Shown: piece after piece, positions 1 to 6,110 of the stretch
Numbering within the stretch: position 1 is the first letter of the stretch
Layout: each line of letters starts with the position of its first letter
Assembly: GCA_021784635.1 (NCBI GenBank)
Contig: JAJYHS010000071.1
Coordinates: 1-6,476, forward strand
DNA from: a bacterium
Lineage (GTDB): Bacteria > Bdellovibrionota > Bdellovibrionia > Bdellovibrionales > UBA1609
Reading direction: 5' to 3'
DNA: 6,476 nt
Position numbers and translations under genes: made by a program
Notes under the pieces: generated by a model
What the model was told of the DNA's origin: nothing
Database searches by the model: none
What the model saw: the letters and a program-made list of their open reading frames with translations, nothing else

Positions 1-2
1 CA

Positions 3-479
3 AATCCAACGACTAATTCATACAAGCGGTTAGTTCCGGGCTTTGAGGCGCCGATTAAACTCGCTTATTCCTACAAAAACCGCTCCGCCGCGATTCGCAT
101 CCCGAATAGCGGATCTAACCCCAAGGCAAAACGCATTGAGTTTAGAACGCCGGACCCAAGCGCTAATGTATATTTGTCGTTTGCAGCGATGCTCATGGCA
201 GGTATTGACGGCGTACAGAACAAAATCTTACCTGGCGAGCCACTTGACAAAGATATTTACGGTTTACCGCCGCAGGAGTTGGCAAAGATTCCCTCAATCC
301 CCGGCTCACTTGAAGAGGCCCTGGCTCGTCTTGAGTCCGATCACACGTTTTTGCTCAAGGGCGACGTGTTTTCAAAAGACCTACTTGAAACCTGGACATC
401 TTACAAATTCGACAAAGAAATTCGCCCCATGCAAGCTCGTCCTTCGCCGTACGAGTTTCATCTTTACTATGATCTCTAA
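3..479 (+). CDS. glnA: Glutamine synthetase type I, C-terminal part (5' end outside window)
   Basis: The enzyme makes glutamine from glutamate, ammonia and ATP in the cytoplasm and is the main entry point for ammonium. The visible 158 residues are the C-terminal third of the roughly 470-residue family. The frame opens directly with the family block [17 protein letters not shown], followed by [11 protein letters not shown] (substrate- and nucleotide-binding arginines) and [20 protein letters not shown]. The motif KDIYGLPP contains the tyrosine (codon 258-260) matching Tyr397 of the enteric enzyme, the site adenylylated by GlnE. This suggests a GSI-beta enzyme under covalent control. The usual motif is YDLP; here it is YGLP. 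The protein ends in the typical EFHLYYDL, so the C-terminus is complete. The start and any promoter lie upstream of the window. I see no frameshift. Identification is by recognition of conserved blocks. Confidence 0.97.
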   Translation, partial: NPTTNSYKRLVPGFEAPIKLAYSYKNRSAAIRIPNSGSNPKAKRIEFRTPDPSANVYLSFAAMLMAGIDGVQNKILPGEPLDKDIYGLPPQELAKIPSIPGSLEEALARLESDHTFLLKGDVFSKDLLETWTSYKFDKEIRPMQARPSPYEFHLYYDL

Positions 480-489
480 CAGTAAGACC

Positions 490-517
490 TGAGCTACAGG
501 AATTTCCCTGTAGCTTA
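490..517 (+). terminator. Stem-loop after glnA, possible terminator
   Basis: Eleven bases past the glnA stop, AGCTACAGG (492-500) pairs perfectly with CCTGTAGCT (507-515) around a six-base loop, AATTTC. The stem can be extended by a G-T pair and a T-A pair (490-491 with 516-517). Position and stability fit a transcription terminator, but the bases that follow (ACTTGCCGAG) are not a T-tract. It may therefore terminate weakly, act as a 3' end-protecting hairpin, or allow read-through into the next gene. Confidence 0.5.
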
Positions 518-533
518 CTTGCCGAGCCGCGCC

Positions 534-548
534 GTTTGTGGCACAAAC
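534..548. repeat. Perfect 7-base inverted repeat GTTTGTG-G-CACAAAC
   Basis: Seven-base arms are separated by one central base, 9 bases before the ATG at 558. As DNA this is a dyad of operator size. As RNA it could fold only with a shortened stem and a 3-5 base loop, and it lacks a T-run, so an operator or a translation-control hairpin fits better than a terminator. Function is inferred from position only. Confidence 0.4.
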
Positions 549-557
549 AAAGCCACA

Positions 558-992
558 ATGAACGACACAATGACTTATATGGGCTACGAATGGATTGCCG
601 TTGAAGACGGCGTGGTCACGGTTGGCCTTACCGACGAGGCCGTTTCAGACTTATCCGATCAAATTACAATTAATTTGCCCGAAGCGGATGACTCCGTTCT
701 TGCCGGCAAAGTTTGTGGCGATATTGAATCAGACAACGGAAATCTAAATTTGTATTGTCCTGTCTCCGGCACAGTTATCGAAATAAATGACGCTGTTCTC
801 GAAAATCCCGGGCTTTTGCAAGAAGACCCAACAGATGAGGGGTGGCTGTTTAAAGTTGAAGCGGATGACCCTGACAAACTCGATCGCATTTCTCTGCGCG
901 CAAGTCGCAACGATGACGACGAAGAGGACGACGACGATGAGGATGATGACGAGAACGATGACGATGACTCCGAAGGAGATAACTATGAATGA
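558..992 (+). CDS. GcvH-like protein lacking the lipoyl lysine, with poly-acidic C-terminal tail
   Basis: The 144-residue product has two parts. Residues about 9-110 follow the glycine-cleavage H-protein/lipoyl-domain pattern: GYEWIAVEDGVVTVGLTDEA (HEW...VGIT in true GcvH), INLPEADDSVLAG, IESDNGNLNLYCPVSGTV, then NDAVLENPGLLQEDP and GWLFKVEADD. In GcvH the block ESVKA carries the lipoylated lysine; here it is ESDNG, with Asn60 (codon 735-737) in the lysine position, so normal lipoylation is not possible. Residues 119-144 hold 21 Asp/Glu of 26. No signal peptide or membrane segment is seen, so it should be cytoplasmic. The start is uncertain: ATG 558 has no clear Shine-Dalgarno sequence, in-frame ATGs follow at 570 and 579, and TTG 519 would overlap the hairpin. 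It overlaps the next gene by 8 bases, which suggests coupled translation. The fold assignment is firm; the function is unknown, and glycine cleavage is unlikely. Confidence 0.85.
   Translation: MNDTMTYMGYEWIAVEDGVVTVGLTDEAVSDLSDQITINLPEADDSVLAGKVCGDIESDNGNLNLYCPVSGTVIEINDAVLENPGLLQEDPTDEGWLFKVEADDPDKLDRISLRASRNDDDEEDDDDEDDDENDDDDSEGDNYE
912..970 (+). repeat. Low-complexity GAY/GAR tract coding for the acidic tail
   Basis: A run of GAT, GAC, GAA and GAG codons, interrupted by one AAC, encodes residues 119-137 of the GcvH-like protein. The codons are mixed rather than identical, so this is an acidic protein tract under selection more than a pure microsatellite. It also creates long spurious reading frames on both strands. 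Confidence 0.85.
973..978 (+). promoter_or_regulatory. Strong ribosome binding site AAGGAG for the membrane zinc-ribbon gene
   Basis: AAGGAG ends six bases before ATG 985, a near-ideal Shine-Dalgarno spacing. It lies inside the last codons of the GcvH-like gene and decides the start at 985 over the longer open frame that begins upstream at 787. Confidence 0.8.
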
Positions 993-1398
993 ACCCGAGC
1001 TAGTACCCATACAAGCCACGCGCCAAGTCCCCAAAACTGAAAACTCATCAGACGCGGAGGTCGTCGCGCCGATTTCCGGTCAAGCGGTACTGTCACGGAT
1101 TCCAAATCGAGTGCGCCTTAGAAAGGCCGCCAAAAGTTATTTTATTTTTTTGGGCCTCGCGGTCGGCGCCGTATTTGTCCCAATATTACACTTGATTTTG
1201 GTTCCCGGCTTTTTATTGCTTTCTATTTTTATGGCCGTGAATGCTTATGTCGACAATGTCGAAATCGAAAATATAAAACTCAAATGCGAGAAATGCCACG
1301 CCGATATCATGTTGCCCAGTAAGCGCGCCGATCAATATCCGTTTTGGGTTAAATGTCCAAGCTGTCAAACAGAGTATCGGGTAGAAAAGACGCATTAA
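985..1398 (+). CDS. Small membrane protein with two helices and C-terminal four-cysteine zinc-ribbon motif
   Basis: The product has 137 residues. Residues 1-50 are a polar, probably cytoplasmic, N-terminal arm with a basic stretch near 38-50 (RIPNRVRLRKAAK). Residues 51-88 are hydrophobic and long enough for two short membrane helices with a turn near the HLILVPG segment, so both ends should face the cytoplasm by the positive-inside rule. Residues 101-127 hold CEKC, a 19-residue spacer, then CPSC, a knuckle pair typical of zinc ribbons. The start at 985 is set by AAGGAG at 973-978 and makes an ATGAATGA overlap with the upstream stop. The 3' end overlaps the convergent spoVR gene by four bases. 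I do not recognise a named family. Translational coupling suggests it works with the GcvH-like protein, perhaps tethering it to the membrane, but that is inference. Confidence 0.85.
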   Translation: MNEPELVPIQATRQVPKTENSSDAEVVAPISGQAVLSRIPNRVRLRKAAKSYFIFLGLAVGAVFVPILHLILVPGFLLLSIFMAVNAYVDNVEIENIKLKCEKCHADIMLPSKRADQYPFWVKCPSCQTEYRVEKTH

Positions 1399-2828
1399 TC
1401 GGATTCGGTTGATTCCGCTTCTTCTTTGTCGTCCGCTGCGACAGCAATGTCCCCAAAAGGCGAATGACGAAATTCCGATCCATCCCAGGTGAAAATTCGC
1501 CCTTCACCATCCATAACCGTCGCAACGTGAACCGGCTTCTTCCAAAGCGCAAAGAGATTCTCCATTGTTGCCCGCATGTAATCGGGCTGCATTTCAACAC
1601 CCTCAAAAAGATGCGTGAGGAGGAGCTCGCCGTTTTGATTGAAATTGCCGTCGACAACACTGATGATCGGCATGCCCATGTTCGTAATCTGAAATAAAAA
1701 CTTTTTCTTTATCGTTTTAAAATCGCGATTGTCGACCTCGAATTGCCCTGTTCGCTTATTAAAATGATAAACGAACATTTTGTGCTCGCGACAAAATCCT
1801 TCGGTTAAAAACTCGTCAATAAATGTAACATCGTTATAGTCGCGCCGGACTTCGAAAATCTTTTCACGCCCCCGGCCCACTTTTGTATCCCAATTTTTTT
1901 TTGCCGCTAAATCGTCACAGCTTTCCCACTCCGGCCCAAACTGCCCGCGGTTCCAGCGCGATTCAATCTCCCGAAAAAGCTCGATACCAATTTTATACGG
2001 ATTAAAACCTGACGGGGGCATCACCAGCGCCCCGCTGTGCCGGTCAGCAAAGTCCACAATTTCACAATCGTGCAAAACCCGCTCAGTCATGAGTTTTGCG
2101 TGCCAATATGATGCCCATCCCTCATTCATTATTTTTGTCATCGCTTGTGGAGCGAAATAGTAGGCTTCATCGCGGACGATGTTTAAGACGGCATGTTGCC
2201 ATTCTTCTAGTGGCGCATAATCAAGAAGAAATTTTAAAATGTCCCGCTCTGCCCGATCAAGAGTGGGCGGGCTTTCGACCTCCTGACCGTTTCTCTGGCG
2301 TGAAATCGACGGGCCCTTATAAACACTGTATGCGTTGATTAAATTTTCTAAGCTCAAACAACGGTCGATAAAATCTTCGACGACATCGAGGCCGTGCTCG
2401 TCAATGAGTCTGCGAACTTTGACCGCATGGTTAGCCATTTCGTTAATCATCTTGCGGTTTGTCTTTCCGAACCATTTATTGTTTTTAAAAAAATCACAGT
2501 GCCCGTAGACGTGGGCCATAACGAGTTTTTGGTCGACAAAGTCGTTGCCTTCCATAAGATACGCGTAGCAAGGATCGTTGTTGATTACGAGTTCATAAAT
2601 TTTTGACAGTCCAAATTCGTAACTTTTTGAAAGCTGTTCGTAATCCATACCGAAACGCCAGTGCGGGTAACGCGTGGGGAATCCCCCCTTGGCCGCGATT
2701 TCGTTGAGCTGTTTGTAGGTTACAAGTTCAAAAATTGTTTCGAAAAAATCAAGCCCGTGCTTTCTGGCCTCGTCACAGATATAGATGCGGGCCTTTTCAA
2801 GCTCTTGCGGCAGGCGTTTTTCGCTCAT
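1395..2828 (-). CDS. spoVR: SpoVR family protein (YcgB)
   Basis: The 477-residue product is close to the family's usual size of about 470-510. It has recognisable SpoVR blocks: RYPHWRFGMDYEQL (53-66), the YAYLMEGN segment (88-95), MAHVYGHCDFFKNN (104-117), MNEGWASYWHAKLM (234-247) and NPYKIGIELFREIE (276-289). SpoVR is needed for spore cortex formation in Bacillus, but the family is common in non-sporulating bacteria, where its activity is unsettled. The start is well fixed: an in-frame TAG directly precedes ATG 2828, and AAAAGGG stands 8 bases upstream. It is the third gene of the prkA-yeaH-spoVR operon, 22 bases after yeaH. The last residues (ADDKEEAESTESD) are acidic. Its stop shares TTAA with the convergent membrane-protein gene. 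No signal peptide or membrane helix is visible, so it is probably cytoplasmic. Confidence 0.95.
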   Translation of the reverse strand: MSEKRLPQELEKARIYICDEARKHGLDFFETIFELVTYKQLNEIAAKGGFPTRYPHWRFGMDYEQLSKSYEFGLSKIYELVINNDPCYAYLMEGNDFVDQKLVMAHVYGHCDFFKNNKWFGKTNRKMINEMANHAVKVRRLIDEHGLDVVEDFIDRCLSLENLINAYSVYKGPSISRQRNGQEVESPPTLDRAERDILKFLLDYAPLEEWQHAVLNIVRDEAYYFAPQAMTKIMNEGWASYWHAKLMTERVLHDCEIVDFADRHSGALVMPPSGFNPYKIGIELFREIESRWNRGQFGPEWESCDDLAAKKNWDTKVGRGREKIFEVRRDYNDVTFIDEFLTEGFCREHKMFVYHFNKRTGQFEVDNRDFKTIKKKFLFQITNMGMPIISVVDGNFNQNGELLLTHLFEGVEMQPDYMRATMENLFALWKKPVHVATVMDGEGRIFTWDGSEFRHSPFGDIAVAADDKEEAESTESD

Positions 2829-2836
2829 CTACAACA

Positions 2837-2843
2837 CCCTTTT
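2837..2843 (-). promoter_or_regulatory. Ribosome binding site for spoVR (AAAAGGG)
   Basis: On the minus strand AAAAGGG lies in the 22-base gap after yeaH, 8 bases before the spoVR ATG. The gap has no room for a promoter, which supports co-transcription. Confidence 0.55.
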
Positions 2844-2850
2844 ACTTTCA

Positions 2851-3948
2851 TCAGCGACCCCGGCCCAAAAATTCTTTTATCGACTGCATGATTTTATCGC
2901 GATTTTCAATTTTACTCATTACTAAACGATCGTCAGCGGTAAACGCCTTTTCAAGATCTTTGAGAAATTGACCCGAGCCGTATTTCGACTCAACTTGGCC
3001 GTAGCCAAACATATTAACACTCGGAAGAAAAAAATCTTTAAGAAGGCTTAGGCAAACGCGCGTGTCTTCGCCGCTCCAATTGTCTCCGTCGCTGAAATGA
3101 AACGGGTAGATATTCCAAGCGTTCGCCGGATATTCTTCTTCTACGATTTTTCGCGCAAGCTTATAGGCCGAAGAGATCAGCGTGCCGCCGGATTCACTAG
3201 TCGAGAAAAAAGTTTTCTCATCAACTTCTTTTGCCGCGGCATCGTGAATGATAAATCGAGTTTCAAGGCCGCGATAATTTCGCCTTAGCCATGTATTAAT
3301 CCAAAAACTTTCAAGCCGCACAATTTCTTTTTGCTCATCGCCCATCGAGCCAGAAACATCCATCATATAGATGACTACTGCGTTGGCTTGCGGGCGGGTT
3401 ACTTTTTTAAACGTCCGAAAACGCATATCGTCTTTAATCGGTACCACTACAGGATCGTCGGCGTTGTAAGTGCCTTCTGTAATTTGCCTCTTCAGCGCCT
3501 CTTTGTAACTTTGTTTAAAAAGCCGCAGGGAGTTCGGTCCAATCGGGGAGCGACCCGTGTAGCGCGTCTGTACTGTTTCAATTGTCTTATTGCCTTTTGG
3601 CTGAATACGCGGAAGCTCCAATTCTTCGCCCAAAATGTCGGCGAGTTCTTCAAGTGAAACGTCGACTTCAAGCATATGTTGACCGGGGGTATCACCAGCT
3701 TGACCTTTGCCTTCACCTTGCTGGCCTTGAACGGCGTCACCCGGTTGACCCTGACCCTGGCCCACTCCGCTTTGATCCTTCGGTCCATATTTAAATTTTG
3801 GAATTTCAATCGACGGCACAGGAATTTTCACAAATTCCTTTTCTTGCTTTCCGATCATTTCGCCTTGTGTGACGTATTTCTTGAAATGTTGCTTGATACG
3901 GCCCTTAATAATTTCGCGAAACCGTCGATGGTCTTCTAAAATCGACAT
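2851..3948 (-). CDS. yeaH: YeaH/YhbH family protein (DUF444), von Willebrand A-like MIDAS domain
   Basis: The 365-residue product is slightly shorter than the enteric YeaH (about 425). The N-terminal 50 residues are basic and helical (SILEDHRRFREIIKGRIKQH is the family start). Residues 55-91 form a Gly/Gln-rich linker (repeats of GQ and GQQGEG). The C-terminal half is a von Willebrand A-like fold with a metal-ion-dependent adhesion site: DVSGS at 197-201, Thr256 in ESGGT, and Asp287 in HFSDGDNW. All three coordinating elements are present, so metal binding should be intact. In many systems a MIDAS protein partners a MoxR- or AAA-type ATPase, and here the ATPase PrkA is encoded directly upstream. 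The gene sits 29 bases after prkA. The start at 3948 matches the family N-terminus, though the Shine-Dalgarno (GCGAG) is weak. Likely cytoplasmic. Confidence 0.95.
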   Translation of the reverse strand: MSILEDHRRFREIIKGRIKQHFKKYVTQGEMIGKQEKEFVKIPVPSIEIPKFKYGPKDQSGVGQGQGQPGDAVQGQQGEGKGQAGDTPGQHMLEVDVSLEELADILGEELELPRIQPKGNKTIETVQTRYTGRSPIGPNSLRLFKQSYKEALKRQITEGTYNADDPVVVPIKDDMRFRTFKKVTRPQANAVVIYMMDVSGSMGDEQKEIVRLESFWINTWLRRNYRGLETRFIIHDAAAKEVDEKTFFSTSESGGTLISSAYKLARKIVEEEYPANAWNIYPFHFSDGDNWSGEDTRVCLSLLKDFFLPSVNMFGYGQVESKYGSGQFLKDLEKAFTADDRLVMSKIENRDKIMQSIKEFLGRGR

Positions 3949-3977
3949 AGTGATACTCGCAGGGGGATTTGCCGGCC

Positions 3978-6038
3978 CTATTTTTTCTCTTTTACATCGC
4001 CTCGCGCGAAAATCCCGGCTACATGTTCTAGTACATCGTGAGCCGAAATTTCGTCGTAACCAAATTCCTTTATAAGTCTTGATTTCACAATGTCGACTTT
4101 TTCACGCGTTTCTTTGCTATCTTCTGAAGAAATGTGGGCGGTGAGTTTTATCGTGTCGCGCTCATCCTCAAATAATTTTCGTTCAAATGCCCGGTGGAGC
4201 CGCTCGTTTGTCTTGTAATCAAATTTTTTGCCTTCGAGCGCGTGTGAATCGATGTAATTGCGTATTTCGTGTCGAAAGTCGTCTTTTCTTGATTCCGGTA
4301 TATCGATTTTATCTTCAATCGATCGCATGAGTCGCTCGTCGACCTCTTTGCCCTGCGTATAGGCCTTTACGTTCTCAATATAATTTGAACACAAGCGATC
4401 TAATGCGCCCTCGTCGTTACTCACTGCATGTTGAACCTCGGCCTTAATAATTTCTTCGTACTCTTGCTTAACCACGCCGATAAGTTCCCGATAGTCGTTT
4501 CGAATTTCTTCGTTATTGGCCATGAGCGGATGATTTTTAAGGCCCGACTCGAGTTCATTGAGAACCAACATCGGGCTCACAGACCCGCGATTGAGTTGTT
4601 GAGCCATTACAATCGCATTAGAAATTTTATCTTGAATGTACCGGGGTGAAATTCCGTCTAAGCCCTCACGCTTGGCTTCTTTTCGAAGTTCTTTCACATT
4701 GTCTTCAGTAAAATTCGGAATTGTTTTGCCATCATAAAGTTTAAGTTTTTGCACTCGCGTGAGATTCGCTTTTTTGGGCTTTTCGAGGCGGGTCAGCACC
4801 GCCCACATGGCCGCCATTTCAATTGTGTGCGGGGCAATACTCACGCCCTTTAAGCGCTTACTGTTAAAATCCTTTTTGTATATTTTAATTTCTTCGTTCC
4901 ACTTTGTGATGTACGGGATGTCGATGCGCACCGTGCGGTCGCGCAAAGCCTCCATGAATTCGTTATCTTGCAGCCGCCTAAACTCGGGCTCGTTGGTATG
5001 GCCGATGATGACTTCGTCAATATGGGTTTGAGCAAACTTTTTTGGTTTCACCCGATGCTCTTGAGAGGCCCCCAAAAGGTCGTACAAAAATGCAACGTCG
5101 AGCTTTAGAACCTCGACAAACTCGATGACTCCGCGATTGGCAATATTGAATTCGCCGTCAAAATTAAATGCCCGCGGGTCCGAATCCGAGCCGTACTCCG
5201 CAATTTTTCTATAATTGAGATCGCCGGTGAGCTCGGTGCTGTCTTGGTTTTTTTCGTCTTTTGGCTGAAAGGTGCCAATGCCGACGCGATCCGCTTCGCT
5301 CAAAATAAGTCTCTTCACGCGCACGTGATTAAAAACACGCTCGATATTGCCATTATATTTTTCTAAGAGCCGTCTCATGATAAAGCGGCTCGGCGGGCAA
5401 AGTTCACCTTGAATTTGTACGCGAAAATCGTCCTTTACGCTTCGATTTAACTCATCGCAAAGCTTCGGGCGCATTTCTTCGGGAACGAGCAGGAGCGGCT
5501 CCTCATGCATGGGGCTTGGAAAAATCCGAACTCCTTTACCGAAAATGTCTTCGTGTTCACCTGCTTCATCAAACCACTCAAAAGTGTAGACGGCACCTTG
5601 GTCGCTTTTCGAATAGGCCTCCACACCTTTTTTGAGCATCCGGCAAACGGTAGATTTCGCGCTCCCCACAGGACCGTGCAATAGAATTACGCGCTTTTCC
5701 GCGCCGTAGCCTTGGGCCGCAGCCTTTAAAATATTCACAAGCTTCATAAGGGGAATATCAAGTCCGAAAACCGCATCTCTGCCGCCATTTTCTTCGTCGT
5801 CAAAAAATTTATAATGAAGGACGTGTTTCTTCACGTCGACGTATTCCTCAAACCCTTTTTCGACAATGAGGTCATACATTCGCTGAAAAGCATTGCGGGA
5901 AATTTTGGGGTTTCGTTTTACAAGATTGATGTAGTCGTTAAAACTACCAACCCAATTGAGATCCCGATACTCTTTGGAGTTCTGCCAGTCTCGTAGCATA
6001 GTTTGAAAATTTATATTTCCCCAGTCTCCTGCTGACAT
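3978..6038 (-). CDS. prkA: PrkA family AAA+ ATPase / serine protein kinase (YeaG)
   Basis: The 686-residue product is a little longer than the usual 630-645. An N-terminal PrkA AAA+ domain (about 90-390) carries a clear Walker [10 protein letters not shown] (122-130, bases 5649-5675), a Walker B-like [11 protein letters not shown] (302-312), a sensor-1-like [10 protein letters not shown] (344-353) and candidate arginine fingers in ALRDRTVRI (364-372). The C-terminal region (about 420-686) is helical and charged and matches the PrkA C-terminal domain historically compared with eukaryotic protein kinases. In Bacillus, PrkA affects sporulation; it was described as a kinase and later as an AAA+ ATP-dependent protease, so its activity is debated. 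In E. coli YeaG is linked to nitrogen-starvation survival. The start is supported by GGGAG six bases before ATG 6038. It is the first gene of the operon, cytoplasmic, with no frameshift. The C-terminus ends VKEKK at a run of six A bases before TAG. Confidence 0.96.
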   Translation of the reverse strand: MSAGDWGNINFQTMLRDWQNSKEYRDLNWVGSFNDYINLVKRNPKISRNAFQRMYDLIVEKGFEEYVDVKKHVLHYKFFDDEENGGRDAVFGLDIPLMKLVNILKAAAQGYGAEKRVILLHGPVGSAKSTVCRMLKKGVEAYSKSDQGAVYTFEWFDEAGEHEDIFGKGVRIFPSPMHEEPLLLVPEEMRPKLCDELNRSVKDDFRVQIQGELCPPSRFIMRRLLEKYNGNIERVFNHVRVKRLILSEADRVGIGTFQPKDEKNQDSTELTGDLNYRKIAEYGSDSDPRAFNFDGEFNIANRGVIEFVEVLKLDVAFLYDLLGASQEHRVKPKKFAQTHIDEVIIGHTNEPEFRRLQDNEFMEALRDRTVRIDIPYITKWNEEIKIYKKDFNSKRLKGVSIAPHTIEMAAMWAVLTRLEKPKKANLTRVQKLKLYDGKTIPNFTEDNVKELRKEAKREGLDGISPRYIQDKISNAIVMAQQLNRGSVSPMLVLNELESGLKNHPLMANNEEIRNDYRELIGVVKQEYEEIIKAEVQHAVSNDEGALDRLCSNYIENVKAYTQGKEVDERLMRSIEDKIDIPESRKDDFRHEIRNYIDSHALEGKKFDYKTNERLHRAFERKLFEDERDTIKLTAHISSEDSKETREKVDIVKSRLIKEFGYDEISAHDVLEHVAGIFARGDVKEKK

Positions 6039-6044
6039 TGCTTG

Positions 6045-6049
6045 CTCCC
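6045..6049 (-). promoter_or_regulatory. Ribosome binding site for prkA (GGGAG)
   Basis: On the minus strand GGGAG is followed by CAAGCA and the ATG at 6038, a spacing of six bases. It supports this ATG as the prkA start. Confidence 0.65.
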
Positions 6050-6082
6050 AACGTAAGGCTTGCCGGTCGCGAGTGCCGCAGC

Positions 6083-6097
6083 CTTTAATTAATTATG
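6083..6097 (-). promoter_or_regulatory. AT-rich candidate -10 region for the prkA operon
   Basis: The 72-base gap before prkA contains CATAATTAATTAAAG on the minus strand. CATAAT (6092-6097) matches five of six bases of the sigma-70 -10 box, but the hexamer 17 bases upstream (TCGTAA) is a poor -35. This could mean an activator-dependent or stationary-phase-sigma promoter, or no promoter here. I looked for a sigma-54 GG-N10-GC element and found none convincing. Confidence 0.3.
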
Positions 6098-6110
6098 CCG
6101 GAATGACGAA

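Noticed and set aside
787..984. A longer open frame leading into the membrane-protein gene, adding 66 residues
   Set aside because: The extension is an out-of-frame reading of the GcvH-like gene and its acidic tract (giving runs of Met and Thr). The strong AAGGAG at 973-978 places the start at ATG 985.
744..1034. Minus-strand open frame with a hydrophobic Val/Ile-rich stretch
   Set aside because: The hydrophobic run is the reverse reading of the Asp/Glu codons (GTC, ATC), a typical artefact, and it lies fully opposite a well-supported gene.
1066..1083. APISGQ in the membrane protein resembles the PVSG block of lipoyl domains and of its neighbour
   Set aside because: The match is only six residues in an otherwise unstructured arm with no further lipoyl-domain pattern; most likely chance.
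1427..1443. TGTCG...CGACA inverted repeat just past the end of the membrane-protein gene
   Set aside because: The stem is only 5 bp with a 7-base loop and no T-tract, and the bases encode the acidic end of SpoVR; too weak for a terminator call.
3331..3657. A 108-codon plus-strand open frame within yeaH
   Set aside because: It is antisense to the well-supported yeaH domain and has no ribosome site or recognisable composition; a shadow frame.
3978..3991. Run of six A bases directly before the prkA stop as a programmed slippage site
   Set aside because: A short A-run at a Lys-Lys terminus is common, the gap to yeaH is only 29 bases, and no fusion product would be gained in an obvious way.
6050..6110. 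Sigma-54 promoter before prkA, expected from nitrogen control of yeaGH in E. coli
   Set aside because: The closest candidate (CGGCAC followed by CGGC on the minus strand) has the wrong GG-to-GC spacing and lacks TTGC.
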